From Planctomycetota bacterium (GTDB taxonomy: Bacteria; Planctomycetota; Planctomycetia; Planctomycetales; Planctomycetaceae), in contig QQVO01000021.1 in the NCBI GenBank assembly GCA_003388505.1, positions 78,416 through 142,415 on the forward strand: a stretch of DNA of 64,000 bases, written 5' to 3'. Shown piece by piece: positions 27,003-35,510 of the stretch. The notes beneath the pieces are model-generated. The model saw only the letters and a program-made list of their open reading frames with translations, had not been told where the DNA came from and made no database searches. The translations under genes and the position numbers were made by a program. Position 1 is the stretch's first letter, and every line of letters starts with the position of its first letter.

Positions 27003-30000
27003 GTGCCACACGCTCAAATCTCTTCTGCCGTCGTCCTGCTCATGCTGTGCTGCTGCGGGCAGGCGTCGGCCGGTGACTGGCCGACCTGGCGATATGACGC
27101 CGGTCGCCGCGCGGCCTCGCCTGCGCAGCTTCCGCAGGAACTCCATCTGCATTGGGTGCGGCAATTGCCGGCGACGCGGCCTGCGTGGCCTGCATCTCAG
27201 TTCAAGCTGCAGTTCGACGCCGGCTACGAGCCCGTCGCCGCGGAAGACTCGCTGTTTGTCGGGTCCACGGTCAACGACTCGGTCACCGCCTACAACACGC
27301 GGTCCGGAGAGGAGAAGTGGCGGTTCTACACCGACGGACCGGTGCGGTTTGCGCCGACGTATTGGGAGGGTCGAGTCTACGCAGTGAGCGATGACGGGCG
27401 GCTGTATTGCCTGGACGCGAAGACCGGCGAACTGGTGTGGCATGTTCTCGGCGGGGCGAGCCGGCGCACGATCATCGGAAACGGGAGACTCATTTCGGCG
27501 CTCCCCGCCCGCGGGGGCGTCGTCGTCGACGACGGCGTCGCCTACTTCGCGGCGGGCATCTGGCCCTCGATGGGGATCTTCGTCAACGCGATCAACGCCG
27601 AAACCGGCGAGGCCTTGTGGGTCAACAGTGAGACCAGCGGAATGTTCGTCACACACCCGCACGGGGCCGACGCCTTCGGTGCCATCTCCCCTCAGGGGCA
27701 TCTGGCGCTGACCGATGAAGCGGTGATCGTTCCCGGCGGACGCACTCTGCCGGCGGTGTTCGATCGCGAAACCGGCGAATTGCAGCACTTTGACTTCGGC
27801 GGTAAAGGGAGCGGGGGACACCAGGTCATGGCGGCTGGAGAGTTGTTGTTCTGTGGCAACGAGGCGCTCCGCCCCCACAACGGCGCCGTGGTTGCGCAGT
27901 TTCCCGCGCTCGTCAGCGGCGAATTCGGGACGATCGGCGACTCGGCAGCGCAGGAGATCGTTCTCACCACGCCCACAGGACGCATCGAGGACGTCACCAC
28001 GATCGACCGCCGCGGGAGAGAGCAGACCCGCCCTGTCTTCACTCCGGACCGACAACAACGCGTTCGTCTTTCCGAGCCGGGCCGCATCCACATTCAGGTC
28101 GGTCGACATCTACTGGCGAGCGGCGATCAGAAGGTCGCCGCGTACGATCTCGAACAGAGCGGCCGCACGGAAGAACTAGCTCCGGTCTGGTCGGCGGACG
28201 TCGACGGAAACGTGTGGACAATGATTTTCTCCGACGACCGTCTATTCGTCGTGACCACCGATGCCCGTATCCTTTGCTTCGGCTCCGCCCGTGTGCCGAC
28301 GTCCTACTTTGACTTCGACCAGCAACCCGCCGCCGCTCCTGCCAAGGACGCCCACGATGCGCGAATGGACGACCTGCTGGCGCTCGCAGACGCCGGGGCC
28401 GGCTTCGCCGTCGTGCTGGGACTGGACGATCCCGGAATCGTTCACGCTCTGCTGCGACGGTCTGATTTCGATGTGATTGCCGTGGATGACGACCCGGAAC
28501 TGATTGACCGGTTGCGGCAGTCGCTCGACGAACAGGGCATGTACGGCGTCCGGGCGGCGGCCCATCGCGGTGACCCGCTCCGCTTCGAATTCCCGCCGTA
28601 TCTGGCCGGTCTGATCGTGTCCGATGAGAAACGCGACTTTCTGGCACAAGAAGACTTGCTCCGGATCTTCGAGACTCTGCGGCCGTACGGCGGCACGGCC
28701 GTGCTGAACACGACGCCCGAACTGCACGGGCAACTGGTGGAATACGTTTCCAACGCGGACTTCGAGAGCGCCGAGATCTCCCGGTCCGGTGCGTGGACGG
28801 TCATCCGGCGCGTCGGGCCGCTGCCGGGCGCCGGTGTCTGGACGCACCAGTACGGCGACGCATCGCAGAGCGGAGTCTCGCGGGATCGGCTTGTCAAAGC
28901 GCCGTTTGGAGTCCTCTGGTTCGGCGGCCCGTCCAACGACCGCGTCCTCCCTCGTCACGGTCACGGTCCTGCGCCGCAGGTCGCCGGCGGTCGTCTCTAT
29001 ATCGAGGGGCCCGACATGCTCCGCTGTGTCGACGTTTATACAGGTCGCGTCTGGTGGGAACGCGAATTCCCGGGACTTGGCGCATACTACGACAACACCG
29101 CCCACCATCCCGGCGCCGGCGAGATTGGCAGCAACTACGTCTCGCTCGCGGACGCCGTTTATCTCGTTTACGGCCAGAAACTGCTGGCGCTCGATGCGGC
29201 AACCGGCGAGACGACGCGGTCGTTCCGGCTGGACAAGTCCGACGCGCCGCACTGGGGCTTCATCGCAGTCGATGGCGACACCCTGATCGCCACGGCATCG
29301 CCCGTCGTCGTCGAAGGCATGGATGAGAACGCCGGCCGGACCGAGCGACCGGTCATTCCGGACGGCTCGCAAGCGCTCATCGAGCCGCACGCCGAGTGGG
29401 CCTATCTCGCCGGAGGCGACCCCTCGCAGGACTGGACCGACACCGACTTTGATGCAAGCGACTGGAAGCACGGACCGGCCGGTTTCGGCTACGGTGACGA
29501 CGACGACCGGACCGTACTGCGCGGCATGCAGGGGAAATACACGCGGGTCTACATCCGTCGCGAATTCGACGGCGAGCAGGCGGCCGGTGCGAAGTCGATG
29601 CAGCTCATGATCAATTATGACGACGCCTTCGTCGCCTACCTCAACGGAACCGAAGTCGTCCGTAAGAACGTGTCGCGCCGTTCGGGAGCCGAGGCCGAAG
29701 GAGTCGAATCACATGAGGCCAAGGGCTACGAGACGTTCGCCGTCAGCGATTTTCAGGAACTGCTGAAACCGGGCCGCAACGTCTTCTCTCTGGAGGGTCA
29801 CAACGTCGGCGCCGGCAGCAGCGACTTTACGCTCGATCCCTATCTCGTGATCTCCTCCGAATCGACCGACGACACATCACGTCCTGCGGCCGTCGCCGAC
29901 ACGCTCCTCCAGTCGCGCTATGCTTCCTCCAGCCGGATGATCGCGGCCTTTGACCGGCACACCGGCGAACTGCTGTGGACTCGCGAGGCCGAATACACGT

Positions 30001-31217
30001 TCCGGCACAACGGCATCTGCCTCGGGGCGGGCAAGGTGTTCTGCATTGACGGAGTGAGCCCGGCCCAGCTCTCATTGCTGCGCCGCCGGGGAGTCACCGC
30101 CGACGCCCGCCCCACCCTGTCGGCCGTCGACGTTCGGACGGGCGAAGACGTCTGGTCGACCGACGAAGATGTGTTCGGCACGTTTCTGAACTACTCCGCC
30201 CCACATGACGTCCTGCTGCAGGCGGGCAGCGCCTACCGCGACCGCGCTGAGGACGAAGTCGACACCGGCATGGTCGCCTACCGCGGCGCCGACGGCGCGC
30301 CGATCTGGAAGAAACTCAACCTGAAATACGGCGGACCGTGTCTGCTCTGGAAGGATCGCATCATCACCAATGGGGCCGGGGGGTTCAGCCTCAATCTGCT
30401 GACCGGCGAACCGGACGGATGGGAATACGTCCGCATGTACGGCTGCAATACGGCGATCGGCAGCGAACACCTGCTTACGTTCCGCTCGGGGGCAGCCGGT
30501 TTCTGCGACCTCGCGGCCGACAGCGGGACCGGCAACCTCAGCGGCTTCCGCTCGTCCTGCACCAGCAACCTGATCGTGGCCGACGGAGTCCTCAACGCCC
30601 CCGACTACACGCGCACCTGCACCTGCGCCTATCAATTGCAGACTTCGCTGGCCTTGATTCACATGCCGCAGGCCGAATACTGGACGTTCAACCGGCCCGA
30701 CGCGCTCCCGCGGCCGATCGAGTCGCTGGCAGTCAACCTGGGGGCGCCGGGCGACCGCCGTGACGAAGACGATCTGCTCTGGTTGGAGTACCCGGTTGTC
30801 GGCGGCCCTTCTCCCCGACTGACCGTCGAGACCGATCCCCCCCAGCCGGAATGGTTCCGGCACCACGCTTCTCGCGTTCGGGAGGGTGATCTGCGATGGG
30901 TGGCCGCCTCCGGAGCTTCGAACCTGACCGGTTTGACGCTCAAGCTCGGAAAGGACCGTGCACCGCGCGCCTATCGGGTCACACTCGTGTTTCTCGAGCC
31001 GGAGCAGGTCGGGCCGGGTGAACGTATCTTCTCGGTCATTGTGGAGGACACCGAAGCGTTCACCGATCTCGACGTCGCTGCGGAGGCCGGCGCGCCGCTG
31101 CACCCGATCGTCAAGCGGTTCGACGTGGAGGGCGTGCAAGACGAACTACGGATCCGGCTCGTCCCGTCCTCATCCCGTCCTCCCGTACTCTGCGGGGTCA
31201 GCCTCACGCCGATGTAG
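27003..31217 (+). CDS. PQQ-propeller mosaic protein with embedded methyltransferase-like, jelly-roll and malectin-like modules
   Basis: About 1404 residues from a GTG at 27003, with GGGAG nine bases upstream and a signal peptide immediately after (SAVVLLMLCCCGQASAGDWP). Visible order: PQQ/BamB-like beta-propeller blades (GDWPTWRYDAGRRAASPAQL, LYCLDAKTGELVW) to about residue 445; a Rossmann methyltransferase-like insert about 455-600 (AVVLGLDDPGIVHALLRR, VIAVDDDPELIDRLRQSLDE); more propeller; a galactose-binding jelly-roll about 780-955 (DWTDTDFDASDWKHGPAGFG, NYDDAFVAYLNGTEV); propeller again; a malectin-like end about 1305-1404. It is probably secreted; an active secreted methyltransferase is unlikely, so the Rossmann part may be structural. 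Confidence 0.85.
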   Translation: MPHAQISSAVVLLMLCCCGQASAGDWPTWRYDAGRRAASPAQLPQELHLHWVRQLPATRPAWPASQFKLQFDAGYEPVAAEDSLFVGSTVNDSVTAYNTRSGEEKWRFYTDGPVRFAPTYWEGRVYAVSDDGRLYCLDAKTGELVWHVLGGASRRTIIGNGRLISALPARGGVVVDDGVAYFAAGIWPSMGIFVNAINAETGEALWVNSETSGMFVTHPHGADAFGAISPQGHLALTDEAVIVPGGRTLPAVFDRETGELQHFDFGGKGSGGHQVMAAGELLFCGNEALRPHNGAVVAQFPALVSGEFGTIGDSAAQEIVLTTPTGRIEDVTTIDRRGREQTRPVFTPDRQQRVRLSEPGRIHIQVGRHLLASGDQKVAAYDLEQSGRTEELAPVWSADVDGNVWTMIFSDDRLFVVTTDARILCFGSARVPTSYFDFDQQPAAAPAKDAHDARMDDLLALADAGAGFAVVLGLDDPGIVHALLRRSDFDVIAVDDDPELIDRLRQSLDEQGMYGVRAAAHRGDPLRFEFPPYLAGLIVSDEKRDFLAQEDLLRIFETLRPYGGTAVLNTTPELHGQLVEYVSNADFESAEISRSGAWTVIRRVGPLPGAGVWTHQYGDASQSGVSRDRLVKAPFGVLWFGGPSNDRVLPRHGHGPAPQVAGGRLYIEGPDMLRCVDVYTGRVWWEREFPGLGAYYDNTAHHPGAGEIGSNYVSLADAVYLVYGQKLLALDAATGETTRSFRLDKSDAPHWGFIAVDGDTLIATASPVVVEGMDENAGRTERPVIPDGSQALIEPHAEWAYLAGGDPSQDWTDTDFDASDWKHGPAGFGYGDDDDRTVLRGMQGKYTRVYIRREFDGEQAAGAKSMQLMINYDDAFVAYLNGTEVVRKNVSRRSGAEAEGVESHEAKGYETFAVSDFQELLKPGRNVFSLEGHNVGAGSSDFTLDPYLVISSESTDDTSRPAAVADTLLQSRYASSSRMIAAFDRHTGELLWTREAEYTFRHNGICLGAGKVFCIDGVSPAQLSLLRRRGVTADARPTLSAVDVRTGEDVWSTDEDVFGTFLNYSAPHDVLLQAGSAYRDRAEDEVDTGMVAYRGADGAPIWKKLNLKYGGPCLLWKDRIITNGAGGFSLNLLTGEPDGWEYVRMYGCNTAIGSEHLLTFRSGAAGFCDLAADSGTGNLSGFRSSCTSNLIVADGVLNAPDYTRTCTCAYQLQTSLALIHMPQAEYWTFNRPDALPRPIESLAVNLGAPGDRRDEDDLLWLEYPVVGGPSPRLTVETDPPQPEWFRHHASRVREGDLRWVAASGASNLTGLTLKLGKDRAPRAYRVTLVFLEPEQVGPGERIFSVIVEDTEAFTDLDVAAEAGAPLHPIVKRFDVEGVQDELRIRLVPSSSRPPVLCGVSLTPM

Positions 31218-31260
31218 TGCCCCGTCAGGGCTTTGTTTCGGGGTTGGCCGGACCGCAATT

Positions 31261-31302
31261 CCGCACGAAACCGTGCGGCCTTCGTGGTTCCGTGAGAACC
31301 AC
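31261..31302 (+). terminator. Two tandem hairpins after the PQQ-propeller gene
   Basis: Two perfect seven-pair stems, the first closing AAAC and the second CGTGA, separated by five bases and 43 bp past the stop. There is no T run, so termination is only possible, perhaps Rho-assisted. Confidence 0.4.
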
Positions 31303-31470
31303 TCAACCCCGGGAAACTGAATTGACGAACCGCTCAGTAAAATCGGGCGGTGGTGCGCTGCGTGAGTGATTGGAACGTTCTGGTGCGGGAGGAGGGGCAC
31401 GCGAAGGCGCGAAGACGCAAAGAGTGGTTGTGATGACGAAGGTGGTTGTTTGGGGTTTGAGCGGATCGCT

Positions 31471-31572
31471 AGAGCAAATTGCTCTACCATGTGTCCGCGT
31501 AGAGCGGTCTTTTGACTATCGAACCCGAGATTCCGCGAGACAGATCGCCAACACTGATTCGCAAGGCGCTCT
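31471..31572 (+). repeat. Dispersed repeat A, copy 3 (102 bp)
   Basis: Begins AGAGCAAATTGCTCTACCA and ends CGCAAGGCGCTCTA. This copy shows the element edges best: GAGC..GCTC termini, each flanked by TA, as expected of a TA-targeting (IS630/Tc1-type) miniature element. Confidence 0.85.
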
Positions 31573-32001
31573 AAAGGGTTGTGTGCGTTGTTTTCCGGGA
31601 GATTCGGGCAAGTCTTTAACTCTTTAGAAAAACGCGCGACAAGCCACGGGAGGGTCGGGTGTTCGGGATTCGGTGAGTTTGTGCGAGGGGTGTGGGCAGG
31701 ATGGGCGGGTTGCAGTGGGTGACGCTCATGGTCTTCGGCCGATGCGGGGTGGTGAGTCAGGCGTGCAATGGCTTCGCTCAGTGGATCATGCGGCGGTGCG
31801 CTCGGTGGTTGATAGGGATGATCGGGTGCGTGGGTGGGGGCACGCGAAGGCGCAAAGAGGGGTTGGTGTCGCTGGCGGGGTGATTTCGTCGGAGTGACAG
31901 GGGTAGGGGAGGTACTGGCGAGACGCCCGTGGCACGCGGCGCTGAATCGAATGGACCGCGGATTCGGCAGATCTTCACGGGTGAGGATTGGATGGGTCAG
32001 G

Positions 32002-33261
32002 TCAGGAGGGGCCGCCGGCACTGAGGTCGGGCTGTACGGTGAAACGCATTCCGGCGCGCGCCTCCAGACGGGGTACGAGTGTCATGCCGAAACAGGAGGC
32101 GGGCGTCCAGAAGCCACCGGCAACGGACACCTGATCGGCATCCTGTGCCAAACAGACGGCACATTCTGCCAGCATTCCGGCTGTGGTTCCGTATCCCGGG
32201 TCAGACTCGCCGGAGACGAATGCCGACCAATGACCGGGCGCGTCGGGATCTGTCTTGCCTACCAACTGGATCCTGAAAAACCCGTTTTCACGCTGGGCGG
32301 CCGAGGGTCCCTGGCCGGGACTTGGGAGCACCCATTTTCGCAGTATCGCGCGCGTCGGCCGGGCTGTTGCCGCTGCCAGAAACAGCTTCAATCCCGTTGA
32401 GAGGCTTTTTGCGGACGCCCATCCGATCGGGCCGCCCTGCTTCAACACGGCCTCGTCGTAGCGAAAGTCGCGTCCATAGGGGTAGTTCAGCAGCGCATTC
32501 GTGCGTCGGACAACACGCGTGTTGATCGGCGCCATCACGAAGGGCGCGGTCCAGGCGTGAAGATCGTGGTCCCAGCGAACAGCCGGGCAATCGGGTCCGT
32601 CGGGGCCTTCCCGCATCCCGGCGGGATTCAAGGCATAGGGATCCTCCACGATTCGGCGGACTCGCGGATCGCGTCGACACTCATCAAGGACGTGCAGCAG
32701 ACTGGCCACTGTCCCGCCGCTGAATGCGCCGCGCATTTCCCGGACTCGCAGTTGCACATGTCGACACACGGCGTCGTGCTCAGCCTGAACATACTGCTGC
32801 AGGAAGAAACAGCCGAGATCCGACGGAATGGAATCGAAGCCACAACAATGCACGATTCGTGCGCCCGATTGACGCGCTGCGGCCTCGTGACGATCGATCA
32901 TCTCGCGCATCCATTGGACCTCGCCGCTGATGTCGCAATAGTGCGTTCCGTGCTCGACGCAGGCGGCCACCAGTTCCGAGCCGTGCCTTGCGTAGGGACC
33001 AACCGTCGAGCAAACGACAGACGTGCGACGGACGATCTCGTCGAGACTCGCCCGATCGTGGCTATCGCCGATCACGAAGGGTATTCGTCCCGAGGGCGCA
33101 TCGAGTTCTTCGGACAGGCGCTCCACTTTCGCCTGGTTGCGGCCGCCGACAGCCCAGCGCAGTGGACGATTGTCGCCGTAGTATTTCGCCAGGTGCTCGG
33201 CCACCAGCCGGCCGGTGAATCCTGTGGCGCCCCAGACGAGGACTTCAAATTCCCGCTGCAT
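32002..33261 (-). CDS. Saccharopine dehydrogenase-like / trans-acting enoyl reductase family oxidoreductase
   Basis: 419 residues. The amino end is an NAD(P)-binding Rossmann fold with V-W-G-A-T-G-F-T-G and GGRNQAKVERL. Then STVGPYARHGSELVAACVEH and HYCDISGEVQWM follow, typical of the saccharopine dehydrogenase-like family that includes mycobacterial trans-acting enoyl reductases and eukaryotic SCCPDH. GFDSIPSDLGCFFL is a further family landmark. It is likely a reductase acting on a lipid or polyketide-type substrate; true saccharopine dehydrogenase activity is unlikely without lysine genes nearby. It stands alone on the minus strand. Confidence 0.88.
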   Translation of the reverse strand: MQREFEVLVWGATGFTGRLVAEHLAKYYGDNRPLRWAVGGRNQAKVERLSEELDAPSGRIPFVIGDSHDRASLDEIVRRTSVVCSTVGPYARHGSELVAACVEHGTHYCDISGEVQWMREMIDRHEAAARQSGARIVHCCGFDSIPSDLGCFFLQQYVQAEHDAVCRHVQLRVREMRGAFSGGTVASLLHVLDECRRDPRVRRIVEDPYALNPAGMREGPDGPDCPAVRWDHDLHAWTAPFVMAPINTRVVRRTNALLNYPYGRDFRYDEAVLKQGGPIGWASAKSLSTGLKLFLAAATARPTRAILRKWVLPSPGQGPSAAQRENGFFRIQLVGKTDPDAPGHWSAFVSGESDPGYGTTAGMLAECAVCLAQDADQVSVAGGFWTPASCFGMTLVPRLEARAGMRFTVQPDLSAGGPS

Positions 33262-33368
33262 ATCGAAGGTGGGTCTGTGACGAGGACGGGGCGATGTCTG
33301 CGGATACGCCCAACGATGATATCAACTGCGGTGACTTCGAGGCGCGCCGATGGAGGCGGCCGCCGGGC

Positions 33369-35372
33369 TTACCACCAGAGGTGGCGGAGAAGGAATTCGT
33401 AGACGTCGCCGAAGAGGGCGTAGGCGAGGCTGCAGCGGCCGCAGTCGATCTTGGCGGTGACTTCCGAACCGATGCGGCGCTGCGGCAGGTCGTCCGGGTC
33501 GATGCGGGCGAACGCTTCGACAATCATGGCGCCTGCGTCTGATTCGTCCGATCGGGAGGCGACTTCCGTGAGTGTGGCATTGCAGGTGCGATCGACTGCG
33601 GTGGCCGGGACGTAGCGGACCGGCAGCGTTCCGGTGTCCGATTCGGCCAGTTGGCTGAGGACGTGGCCCATGCGGTATTCGGGGATTTCCAGTTCGATCT
33701 GCCAGGGACCGGTTTCGTCCATCACTTCGAGCAGCATATCTCCCCGGCGGACCGGACGAAGTTCCAGATCGCGGCGAAGTTGGAACGTTGCGACGACGCC
33801 CTCCAGCGGCGAGCGGATCGTCAGCGCATTCATCCGTTCTTCGAGAACCTGAAGGCGTTCCTTAGCCCCTTGCAATCGCACTTGGGTCTGGACCAGCTCT
33901 CCTTCCAGTCTCAGTTCCTCGTCGCGGTCTCCGCGGCCGGCTGCCTGAGCGGCCTGAACGCGGAGCGAGTCGCGGCGACGCCTCAGTTCGCTCACTTCTC
34001 CTTGGAGCGCGACGCGTTCGCTTTTCAGGTCGTCGCTTTCCAGACGAAGCAACGGCTCTCCCGCGGCCACGCGCTGTCCGCTTTCGACGTAGATCTCCTC
34101 GACGTCGCCGTCCCAGGGGGCGAAGACTTCGTGCCGCACGACCGGCAGGGCGATTCCGTCCGCTTCGACGCGGTATTCCCAGGGAACGAGCCAGAGCGCG
34201 AATGCTGCTGCGGCCAACAGCAACAGGGCGGCGGCCGCCATCGCGAGTCGCCGTCCGCGAAGCCACTCGCCGGCGCGGCCGATGGTTCTCCACACCGGCA
34301 ACAGGAATACCTGCTCGTGCTGCTGCGCGTTGGAGAGTGCGGCGGCGGTATGCTCGGCGACGAAATCGACGGTCTGCGGCTGACGAGTGTTCTGCGCCGA
34401 GCCGGTCGTCTGTTCGATGATCAGACAGCCGATGACCGGCGGGGGCGAAGACGGGCGGGGCGTTGTTTCGGATTGATCGACCGGAACCACCGGCGGCGAG
34501 CGCCGCAGCGGAATGAGTTGCACGCTTCGCGAACGCGACTCGGCCAGGAACGCCGCCAAGGCCTCTTCCAGTTGCGGGGGCCAGTTTTCGGTGCTGCCCT
34601 GATAGCTCAACGGTGATCCGCTCTGCATCACCCGGTCGGCCAGGCGGGTCATGGCGCGAATCAGATTGGCGCGGGCTTCGAGCTGATCCTGCCCGCTGAT
34701 CGCGGCGATGCGGGTTCGCGCTCCCCGGCGGAGCGCAAGACTCAGGCGATCGCAGCCGAGCAGCAACCGGCCGTCGTTGACCGCCGTGCCGGCGACCTCG
34801 GTCACGCTGAGCGACTGGTGGAGCGAGAGAGTGAACCGGTCTCGCCGGCTTCGGGTTGCGGTCTCTTCGGCAGCCCATCTTGAAGACGCCGGCTGCCAGA
34901 GGCCGCGGGCCAGCAGGCCGCAAAGGTTCTCGACGGCCTGCAGCAACGCTCTGCGGTCGGCAGGGGAGAGGCTCGCATCCGCGAACAGTTCCAATGCGCC
35001 GCGGGGCGTTGGTCCGTGCAGAATCGGCGCGGCGGCGACGATGCAGTCCGACCCGGTCGGCGAGGCGTCGCCTGTGACGTCAACGCACATCGCCTGACCC
35101 TGCCTGACGACCGACGTGAGCCGCGCCCGATGCGCGGGCCCTGCGTACATTTCGTTGCTCCAGGCGTCATGGTCTGCGACCTGTTGACAGAGCGTTCCCA
35201 GCCGGCCTTGAGCATCCAGCTGCCAGACGATTGCCGCAGCGAGCGCCGGATCGGACACAAGTCGGTCCAGCAGCGGTGCACAGCGGGCGGCGGGAGAAAC
35301 ATCGGAGGCGGCGACCGACTGTTCATCGCCCAGCAGCTCGTTAACCAATATGGAGAGCCGCGAATCGAACAT
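33369..35372 (-). CDS. HlyD-family adaptor with large cytosolic GAF-like N-terminal region
   Basis: 667 residues from the ATG at 35372, chosen because a longer frame runs through repeat A copy 4. Residues 1-370 look like a GAF-type sensor region (LAAAIVWQLDAQGRLGTLCQ, AAPILHGPTPRGALELFADA). One membrane helix lies near 375-395 (AAAALLLLAAAAFALWLV). Then comes a HlyD/biotinyl-lipoyl half motif (VFAPWDGDVEEIYVESGQRV), a coiled coil with ELRRRRDSLRVQAAQA, and the second half (NALTIRSPLEGVVATFQL). It is a periplasmic adaptor for a transporter or secretion system that is not visible here. Joining a sensor-like domain to an adaptor is the unusual point. Confidence 0.82.
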   Translation of the reverse strand: MFDSRLSILVNELLGDEQSVAASDVSPAARCAPLLDRLVSDPALAAAIVWQLDAQGRLGTLCQQVADHDAWSNEMYAGPAHRARLTSVVRQGQAMCVDVTGDASPTGSDCIVAAAPILHGPTPRGALELFADASLSPADRRALLQAVENLCGLLARGLWQPASSRWAAEETATRSRRDRFTLSLHQSLSVTEVAGTAVNDGRLLLGCDRLSLALRRGARTRIAAISGQDQLEARANLIRAMTRLADRVMQSGSPLSYQGSTENWPPQLEEALAAFLAESRSRSVQLIPLRRSPPVVPVDQSETTPRPSSPPPVIGCLIIEQTTGSAQNTRQPQTVDFVAEHTAAALSNAQQHEQVFLLPVWRTIGRAGEWLRGRRLAMAAAALLLLAAAAFALWLVPWEYRVEADGIALPVVRHEVFAPWDGDVEEIYVESGQRVAAGEPLLRLESDDLKSERVALQGEVSELRRRRDSLRVQAAQAAGRGDRDEELRLEGELVQTQVRLQGAKERLQVLEERMNALTIRSPLEGVVATFQLRRDLELRPVRRGDMLLEVMDETGPWQIELEIPEYRMGHVLSQLAESDTGTLPVRYVPATAVDRTCNATLTEVASRSDESDAGAMIVEAFARIDPDDLPQRRIGSEVTAKIDCGRCSLAYALFGDVYEFLLRHLWW

Positions 35373-35384
35373 CAGGAGTCTCTT

Positions 35385-35486
35385 AGAGCAAATTGCTCTA
35401 CCGTGTGTCCGCGTCGAACGGTTTTCGGACTGTTCAGCCGGAGATTCCGCGAGACAGATCGCCAACACTGTTTGGCAAAGCGCTAT
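35385..35486 (+). repeat. Dispersed repeat A, copy 4 (102 bp)
   Basis: Nearly identical to copy 1 over its full length, ending TTTGGCAAAGCGCTAT. It fills most of the space between the end of the glgX-treY gene and the start of the HlyD gene, so it may affect the glucan operon transcript's 3' end. Confidence 0.85.
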
Positions 35487-35510
35487 AACGACCCGTTCGA
35501 CCTGTCTGGT

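Larger units (their letters stand above)
31218..32001. other. 784-bp gene-free region with tandem hairpins and repeat A
   Basis: Contains two close hairpins (31261-31278, CCGCACG/CGTGCGG; 31284-31302, GTGGTTC/GAACCAC) just past the PQQ-propeller gene, then a G/T-rich stretch with repeat A copy 3 inside. Long open frames on both strands here have biased composition and no recognisable domain, so no gene is called. Confidence 0.6.

Noticed and set aside
31170..32021. Open frames on both strands in the G/T-rich gap
   Set aside because: Compositionally biased, crossed by repeat A, without domains or ribosome binding sites.
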